From contig JBNGIQ010008974.1 in NCBI GenBank assembly GCA_049999765.1, positions 1 to 26,412 on the forward strand: a DNA stretch of 26,412 nt, written 5' to 3'. Source of the DNA: Phaeoceros laevis (Eukaryota > Anthocerotophyta > Anthocerotopsida > Notothyladales). A model generated the notes under the pieces. That model ran no database searches, was not told the origin of the DNA, and was given only the letters and a program-made list of their open reading frames with translations. Below, in pieces: positions 17,657 to 26,412 of this stretch. Both the position numbers and the translations under genes were made by a program. Positions within the stretch are counted from its first letter, which is position 1; each line of letters opens with the position of its first letter.

Positions 17657-18780
17657 CTGTACTCTGATGCCTCAAAGACCCCTCACATGGAAGTAGAAGG
17701 ATTCGTGGAGAATTTGCACCTCCTTCCTCCGCTCATACTAGAGTCTCACCCCCGAGGAGATTCGGAGCGAGAGGGCTCAGCCAGCCAGCCAACAGCAAAA
17801 TCCCTGAGACCTGCAAAGCGCCGTCAGCTTTATTCATTAAGCTGCAGCTGCCGCGACTCTTCTTGTAACATGCAACACAGAGCTAGCCTCTCTTTCTCCG
17901 AATTCTCATCAGGCAAGAGATGTTGCAACTGCGATCCTCTTGACAAATAAAGACAAAGCGGGTTCATCCAGCCCAATCCTAGCCTTCAGTTCGGGTTCCT
18001 CACCGCCTCCCATGCCCGAATTCACCCTCAAGAGTCAGCACCGACGGATTTAGAGGGATTCAGAATCCAGCGCACAGCTGCTCACTGCCACCATAATTGC
18101 ACTCCAAGACTGGGCAGGGCCCTGGCACTTATTCATCCGCAACACAAGCCGGGCGGACAAACTCCACCCAGGAGAGCTGGTGGCACCCACATCCAAAGAA
18201 GCTCCCCATCAAATGCCGCATGCTTCCGATTCATCCACAGCCTCACCGTCCTGCACCTCCGTCCAAGCTCCGCGCCGCCGCCGGAGCCAAGGATGTCACT
18301 GCCTCGAATTCAGCCCACAATCCTGCCGCCAGCAGTGGCGCGACGGGGCAATTTCCATAAGGAGAACCAGCAATCGTGGCAGCCATTCAGGTGCGTGAAT
18401 CGTGTCAGGAGCAGATTGCAGGTATTGGCCCACCGCGAACCAAGCCAGCAAGGCAAAACCGCAGCAGAGGCAATCGGGCACAAGCAACAGTTCCGACACA
18501 CTGCACATCGCGCACATGAACCCAACTGCGTCCTGACAGTTCTGTTAAAGTTGACTGCACTCCTTGTACAAACGGTACCGCAACCGTCACCGCCGGCTGC
18601 CGGTCACGAACCCTTGTTCGATCATTCTTATCGTAACGGAATGGTGAAAGATAGAAAAAACACCCGAGTAAATACAAGTGACCTACCATTCAGTTGAGCT
18701 ATGACAAGTATGATATGCTTACTATGCTATGTCCAAATATAATAAATGACCATATCCGGTATGACAGTAGTCACTCATGA
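17657..18780. other. Intergenic region upstream of the ankyrin gene
   Basis: It holds the ankyrin promoter and 5' UTR on the minus strand. Several plus-strand frames up to 134 codons exist (for example 18293-18697) but they show no domain and look like chance openings in GC-rich DNA. Base composition shifts to AT-rich after about 18620. No RNA gene is visible. Confidence 0.45.
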
Positions 18781-19149
18781 AACTCTCTAAACTTGTTGAA
18801 GAAACCAGATCTATTTCCATACATAAGGAAGCAAGTCCTGATCTTCAAAGAATATAAATACAAGATTACATCCCAATCTAGGAGATATGTCCTGACTCCT
18901 GACCAGATTAGTATCTTCTATCTAACTAAGCTCATGGAGTTTTATAAGAAGGGGGCCTGGCCTCTTCTTGTGGAAGTGCTTGTCCGCAAATTACCCAAGG
19001 GCTACAACAATGACGACCACTGGTGTCCTCAGATTCCTCACCTAGTCTACTTGCGCAAATGGTTGGCATTAGCGAATACAGAGCCAAGTTCGACAGTAGT
19101 ACTCCGTGCAAATGCACGTTCGATCACGTGCCGAATGAAGTGGCAGTAG
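18781..19149 (+). CDS. Unidentified open frame, possible gene or transposon fragment
   Basis: About 122 codons are open between a TGA at 18778-18780 and a TAG at 19147. The first in-frame ATG is well inside (near 18934), so this is probably part of a longer protein or an exon. The peptide is rich in Lys and aromatics, with words such as LTPDQISIFYLTKLMEFYKK, LLVEVLVRKLPKGYNNDDHW and PHLVYLRKWLALANTE. That looks more protein-like than the frames around it and fits the AT-rich turn in composition here. I do not recognise the family. Confidence 0.3.
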   Translation, partial: NSLNLLKKPDLFPYIRKQVLIFKEYKYKITSQSRRYVLTPDQISIFYLTKLMEFYKKGAWPLLVEVLVRKLPKGYNNDDHWCPQIPHLVYLRKWLALANTEPSSTVVLRANARSITCRMKWQ

Positions 19150-19894
19150 GAAGCTCGTCTTGAACTTCTTTGGCTCTTGCCAACCAGTGTTGCACCGAGG
19201 AGTCCGCTCGTGGAGAATCAGCAGTGGTTTATCGTATGTATCCAATAGGATAGCGCTGGGCTGCTCTTTTACTTTTAGATTGCATCTAGCACCAATCACG
19301 GCGCATCTTGTATGTAGATTTTATTTGAGCTCCTACATGCTTGTCTTCTTGTGGAAATTGCGGGGCTGCTGAATCTAGCTCGTTTTCTTCCGGGCAGTCT
19401 GGATGGTATCCTGCAAGCTTCGTCCCTCCCCACTTATGCGGGATTGGGAGATCTAGTCTTTGTCTTGATAGCGGATAGGCTCGAACATTTTCCAGCGTGG
19501 TCATGCTGCCTCTCTCTAGTAGTCGATAGCAAGTGGACGCAATCATTCAGAGCACGTAAAGCAACCGATGGCGGGTGGGAGAGGTCTTCTCTTTAAGACC
19601 GCCTGCCCAGCCACTCCCTTTGTCAGGCTCATTTCTTCCACCCAGGTTTGCTTCTGGCTGGTCCAGCGATGGCGAACTCCGACTCTGGAGCTGTCTCTGC
19701 TTGCGAGGTCTGTCTTTCAGTCTGTAGAGCAGGTTGTCGTAGCCGGTCTGGTTGTCGTTGATGTGGAAGTGGCATATGGGTGCTGGCTGGAGAAAATGAG
19801 GAGCAAAGGGTGGTGGTATGCCCGAGGGCCTCCTGGTGATTGCCCGTGAATACTGTGGTATCAGAAGCAGGCAATTGAATCACTGGATGGTTGT
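19150..19894. other. Presumed promoter and 5' UTR of the glucosidase gene
   Basis: No gene is recognised. A 94-codon frame at 19568-19849 has no motif. I see no convincing TATA box at a sensible distance. Confidence 0.4.
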
Positions 19895-22789
<2,895 letters not shown>

Positions 22790-23999
22790 CTTACATATTG
22801 CAATTGTTATGTGCTTGTTGACCCTCTGGAAATAGATGCAGGGTATCATTTATTCCTAAACCCCATGGTAGAAAATAGCTCTATAAGGACAGATTGCCCA
22901 TTGGAGTCTAAAACTAGTTGGGGCCATTTTTTGGTAGTAGATAAGTCAGGTCTGCTTTTATGACCATCTGACAAGGACACGGCCCACTCTACTACCACTA
23001 ATTGTTTGGGTATCCTTGATTATCCACTGTACTACCACTAATCGTTCGGGTTGTAGATTATTCACTGCTAATGTGAACTTAATAGTTTCGTAATCAGAAA
23101 TGGCTTTGTTGATCAGAGATGCTCTATCAGATTTTCATAGTTAGGATGTTGTCTGTTGTCTAAGATCACCTTAGCTAGTTAAGGAAGTTCTCACCTTGAA
23201 AAGCTTCGGGTCCACCCTAAAAGGGTCTTAAAAAAACTTTGGCCCCGCCCTAGAAAGGTCCTCAACACTGTTCCTGAAATTGTGAGGGGGGGGGGCTTTG
23301 CTGCCCCTCCCTCTGTTGGGTCTCGCTGGTGTTGTATGTAGGTCGGAATGCTTCGAGATGGCCTTCAGTCTCTTGTCGCCAGTGCGGTGGGTAATCTAGT
23401 CTCATGCAAACTTTGGGTCGCTCTGTGAAATGAAGGAACATCCAAGGGGACTGGCCGCAGGTGACAAATTATTGGAACATGAAACCAACCTTGTTTTTCT
23501 TTCTAATTGACAATACATACTCTATCCATATCCATTTGAGGACAAAGACTCTAGTAGGAAACCTGGTGCAGCTGCTTCTCAGACAATCCACTCACCAAAT
23601 CCACTCACCAAAGTGCAGAAACCATGTATGTAGTTATCACCCAATTCAAGCTCGACCTCGGCACGGGAATGCCCTAAGGCCCTCAAATGAGTATACACTT
23701 GCTAGTCCTCGCCCCTCAAAAGAACACACTGCGTGGGTTGGCAGGTGCATGAAGAACAAGGTTTCTGGGGCACTCCATCTGGTACTATGGAGACGCGTTT
23801 CCCCAGTGTCTAATCTGGAATGTCACACGTTTATTTCCCTTTCCTTCGTGTTCTCAGAAACCATGGACAAGAACACCCCTACAAAGTTCAGAGAGTGGAG
23901 TCTTCGCGGAGTCGATCTCATGTTACAGATAAACACCAGAACACCAGCACAACGTAACGGGTATCCGTTCCGAAAGAAATATTCGTAAGCTGCTTGTGA
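22790..23999. other. Intergenic region between glucosidase 3' end and the right-hand PPR gene
   Basis: This is a converging arrangement, so it holds both 3' ends. It contains a G10 run at 23286-23295 and a pair of 28-bp direct repeats. A 175-codon frame at 23461-23988 starts at GTG, has no recognised domain and probably is chance. Confidence 0.5.
22984..23051. repeat. Pair of 28-bp direct repeats
   Basis: CCACTCTACTACCACTAATT... at 22984-23011 recurs at 23024-23051 with three mismatches, 40 bp from start to start. Confidence 0.75.
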
Positions 24000-26411
24000 C
24001 TACGCTCGATCACCACAAGAGCACGATCCATTCACGAAACGATGAACACGGTGTGCGTCCCTCACGATTATCTCTCGGCTCTCAATTCTGGACATGACCT
24101 GGGTGGCAGAGTGGCAGTCACCACACATCCGGAGATTCTTGGTAACTAGCAAAGGTGTCCCGTCGGAAGTGTTCAGCAGACCGTACGCCAAAGCTAGTTT
24201 CTCAGCATGTCCACACAGTTCGTTCTCCTTCTCCTTCTCAGAAGATTGTTTAAGCACCAACTTCGTTTGTGGGACATGCCCTCCCTCCTTTAACCGCACA
24301 CCCAGGCTCCGTGACTTCGAAGAGACGTCATCTCTCTCATCCCCTACAGTGAATGTGTGAACCTGCCTGTTCACCTCAATCCCTGCCTTTCCAGGCTTTT
24401 TGCTAGCTCCTACTGACATTCTCAGGCTTTCAATGCTATCTACATCCGTCCACCTACCAGCATCTGCATAGATGTTTGCCATAAGCACGTAGGCAACTGC
24501 ACTCTGAGGGTCCAATTGAACAAGAGTCTCGAAACACCGTCTTCCACACTCCATGTACCCATGGCTTCTGCAGGCAGTCAACAGAGAAGTCCATTCAACC
24601 GTGCCACTCTCAAATGGCATAGACCTCAACAATTTTTCTGCCTCATCGACATGACCTGACCGTCCAAGAAGATCAACCATGCATACATAATGTTGCCTCG
24701 TGGGCACAATTCCATGATCTTCCGCCATAGAGCTGAAGTACTGCTGACCCTCGTTAACCAAGCCCTCGTGACTGCACGCCACCAGAAGGCAAGTAAAAGT
24801 AGTCTCGTTAGGCTTAACTCCATGCAAAAGCATCTTCTTAAAACACTGTATCGCCTGTTGCCCTTCATTACTTTGCCCAAACCCATTCAACAGGGCCGTC
24901 CATGTGACAACATTCTTTTCGGGCAACTTCTCAAATACACGACAAGCATCTTCCAAGCAGCCGCATTTAGCATACATATCCACCAGGCAGCTACCTACAA
25001 CCAAATCTGCCTCAAGTCCTCTTTCCAAAATCTGCATATGAAGCTGCTTGCCCTGCTGCAAAGCTCCACTGCTTTCACATGCTTTCAGAAGGCACGCAAA
25101 TGTGACTTTGTCAGCTGCAATCATGCCTTCCTGCTCAGCTCTTGCATATAGAGCCAGAGCTTCTTGAGCAAGGCCATGCTCTGCATACCCTGTGATCATT
25201 GATGTCCATGTAACCACGTCCCTTGAAGGCAAACTGTCAAACACCTCACGAGCATATTCCAGGGTGCCACACTTGGTATACATATCCACCAAACAGTTAC
25301 CAACGACTCCGTCAGCATTCATCCCTCTTTCCAGAATTTGAGAATGAAGCTGCTTGCCCTGTTGCAAGGCTCCAAGGCTTGCACATGCCTTTAGGAGGCA
25401 ACCATACGTGACATTATTGGCTGGTATCTTGTCTTCCCTTTCCATTCGTGCATAAAGAGAGAGAGCTTCTTGACCAAGCCCACTCTCAATATATGCATTC
25501 ATTATACTGTTCCATGTCACCACATCCCGGACGGCCAGATTATCGAAAACATTACGAGCATCTTGTAAGCTGCCACATTTGGCATACATCTCCACCAGGC
25601 AGTTGCCAATGACCATGTTTGCGTTCAGTCCTCCCTCAAGAATCTGTGTATGAAGTTGCCTGCCCTCTTGGATAGCTCCAATGCTTGCACACGCCTTAAG
25701 GAGGCAAGAAAATGTAACACTGTCCGCAACAGTGATGCCTTCCTGCTTCATTTTCTCATAAAGAGCAAGTGCATCTTGGCCGAGCCCATGGTCCGCATAT
25801 CCTGCCAACATTGCTGTCCACGTCACCACATTCCTTGTGGGCAGACTGTCAAAAACCCTGCGTGCATCTCTCAACCTGCCGCATTTGGCATACATGTCCA
25901 CCAGGCAACTGCCAACAAAAGCGTTAGTCTCGATTCCACTCTCCAAAAAATCAGCATGCACCTGCCTACCAGATTCCCAATCCAATGCACATGCACAAGC
26001 TTTGAGAGCCGCCACAAAGACGTAACCATCCGGTTTCACACCTGAATCTCGCATTTGATGATAAAGTTGTATTCCATGCACGGGGTCCCCATGGTCAGAA
26101 TGTGCTGAGATTATGGAAGACCACATGAAGACGTCTGGTGCTGCCACCCTGGTGAACACGTGCATCGCCTCCTGTAAGGTCCCTTGAGAAGCATACATGC
26201 GCAGAATGTGGTTACTCAAAAATGTGTTCGACTCGTACCCACTTTCAATAGCAAGGGCATGAACCTGCCGCCCGAGAACCAAATTCTTCGAAACCACACA
26301 TTTCCTGATTAAAGCGTAGAAGAGTGAAGTCGAAACCCGAGCTCCTGAATGCACCAGGAGGTCCAGAGTGCCAACAGCCTCCGATAGCTGTCCATTCTTA
26401 CACAATTTGCT
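24000..26411 (-). CDS. PPR protein, DYW:KP class variant (KQ, DRA end), 5' end cut
   Basis: The frame is open to the right edge, with SKLCKNGQLSEAV as the first visible residues. The first visible start-like codon is only TTG, so the ATG and any transit peptide lie outside. About 803 residues are visible. Counted from the Leu at 26405, PLS triplets of ~102 residues repeat with VGSCLVDMYAKCG (164), IGNCLVEMYAKCG, VGNCLVDMYTKCG and VGSCLVDMYAKCG, two triplets more than in the gene at 12583-14631. So it should read a longer RNA stretch. E motifs and the C-terminal domain follow: GHVPQTKLVLKQ, HAE at about 733-735, CGDCH, GSCSC and the end GDRA. It groups with the KP proteins by HAE, TKNLRMC and the lack of DYW, but the Pro of KP is Gln and the last residue is Ala. 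Catalytic His, Glu and Cys are kept. Confidence 0.9.
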   Translation of the reverse strand, partial: SKLCKNGQLSEAVGTLDLLVHSGARVSTSLFYALIRKCVVSKNLVLGRQVHALAIESGYESNTFLSNHILRMYASQGTLQEAMHVFTRVAAPDVFMWSSIISAHSDHGDPVHGIQLYHQMRDSGVKPDGYVFVAALKACACALDWESGRQVHADFLESGIETNAFVGSCLVDMYAKCGRLRDARRVFDSLPTRNVVTWTAMLAGYADHGLGQDALALYEKMKQEGITVADSVTFSCLLKACASIGAIQEGRQLHTQILEGGLNANMVIGNCLVEMYAKCGSLQDARNVFDNLAVRDVVTWNSIMNAYIESGLGQEALSLYARMEREDKIPANNVTYGCLLKACASLGALQQGKQLHSQILERGMNADGVVGNCLVDMYTKCGTLEYAREVFDSLPSRDVVTWTSMITGYAEHGLAQEALALYARAEQEGMIAADKVTFACLLKACESSGALQQGKQLHMQILERGLEADLVVGSCLVDMYAKCGCLEDACRVFEKLPEKNVVTWTALLNGFGQSNEGQQAIQCFKKMLLHGVKPNETTFTCLLVACSHEGLVNEGQQYFSSMAEDHGIVPTRQHYVCMVDLLGRSGHVDEAEKLLRSMPFESGTVEWTSLLTACRSHGYMECGRRCFETLVQLDPQSAVAYVLMANIYADAGRWTDVDSIESLRMSVGASKKPGKAGIEVNRQVHTFTVGDERDDVSSKSRSLGVRLKEGGHVPQTKLVLKQSSEKEKENELCGHAEKLALAYGLLNTSDGTPLLVTKNLRMCGDCHSATQVMSRIESREIIVRDAHRVHRFVNGSCSCGDRA

Positions 26412-26412
26412 G

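Noticed and set aside
18293-18697. A 134-codon plus-strand frame
   Set aside because: It is basic and Gln/Pro/His rich without domain, sits in the upstream region of the ankyrin gene, and has an equally open antisense strand.
23461-23988. A 175-codon plus-strand frame
   Set aside because: It starts at GTG, lies opposite the expected 3' UTR of a PPR gene, and contains no domain.

Overview
The window is nuclear DNA of a land plant. Organelle-type PPR RNA-editing factors with DYW-like C-termini, a 13-exon GH1 beta-glucosidase with 81-140 bp introns, an ankyrin-PGG membrane protein, a plant-type tRNA-His, a foldback DNA transposon and a Helitron all point that way. Two of the four PPR loci have the variant C-terminus called DYW:KP (K-P in place of the usual residues before the active site, HAE for HSE, end in DRH rather than DYW). 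A third is the same type with KQ and DRA. This variant is known from hornworts, some lycophytes and ferns, the lineages with U-to-C organelle RNA editing. The compact layout and short introns fit a hornwort best, but the taxon is inference.

Layout. At 2-433 (+) lies the 3' end of an unidentified gene. At 676-3264 (-) is a canonical DYW-type PPR protein built from 117-residue tandem modules. From 3676 to 4824 a ~0.5 kb sequence occurs twice around a 100-N assembly gap. At 5018-7385 (-) is a DYW:KP PPR pseudogene with two nonsense codons and two frameshifts. tRNA-His(GTG) is at 7561-7632 (-). A 2.85 kb foldback element with hAT-like BED zinc-finger remnants in both arms spans 7789-10642. Its left arm carries a 529 bp Helitron, and the other arm supplies the empty site. 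From 10643 to 12582 there are no intact genes, only direct repeats and two PPR relics.

At 12583-14631 (-) is an intact DYW:KP PPR gene. At 15731-17656 (-) is an ankyrin/PGG protein with four predicted membrane segments. At 18781-19149 (+) is an unidentified open frame. At 19895-22789 (+) is the GH1 beta-glucosidase, with both catalytic glutamates present and one probable GC-AG intron. At 24000 to the right edge (-) is a long PPR protein of the KP class, cut at its 5' end.

The PPR genes do not form an operon. They look like dispersed or tandem duplicates of an editing-factor family under birth and death: two complete or nearly complete KP-class members, one KP pseudogene, one canonical member and two relics. 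KP-class proteins would act in plastids or mitochondria on individual uridine sites, and the canonical gene on cytidine sites. The tRNA, ankyrin and glucosidase genes are unrelated neighbours.
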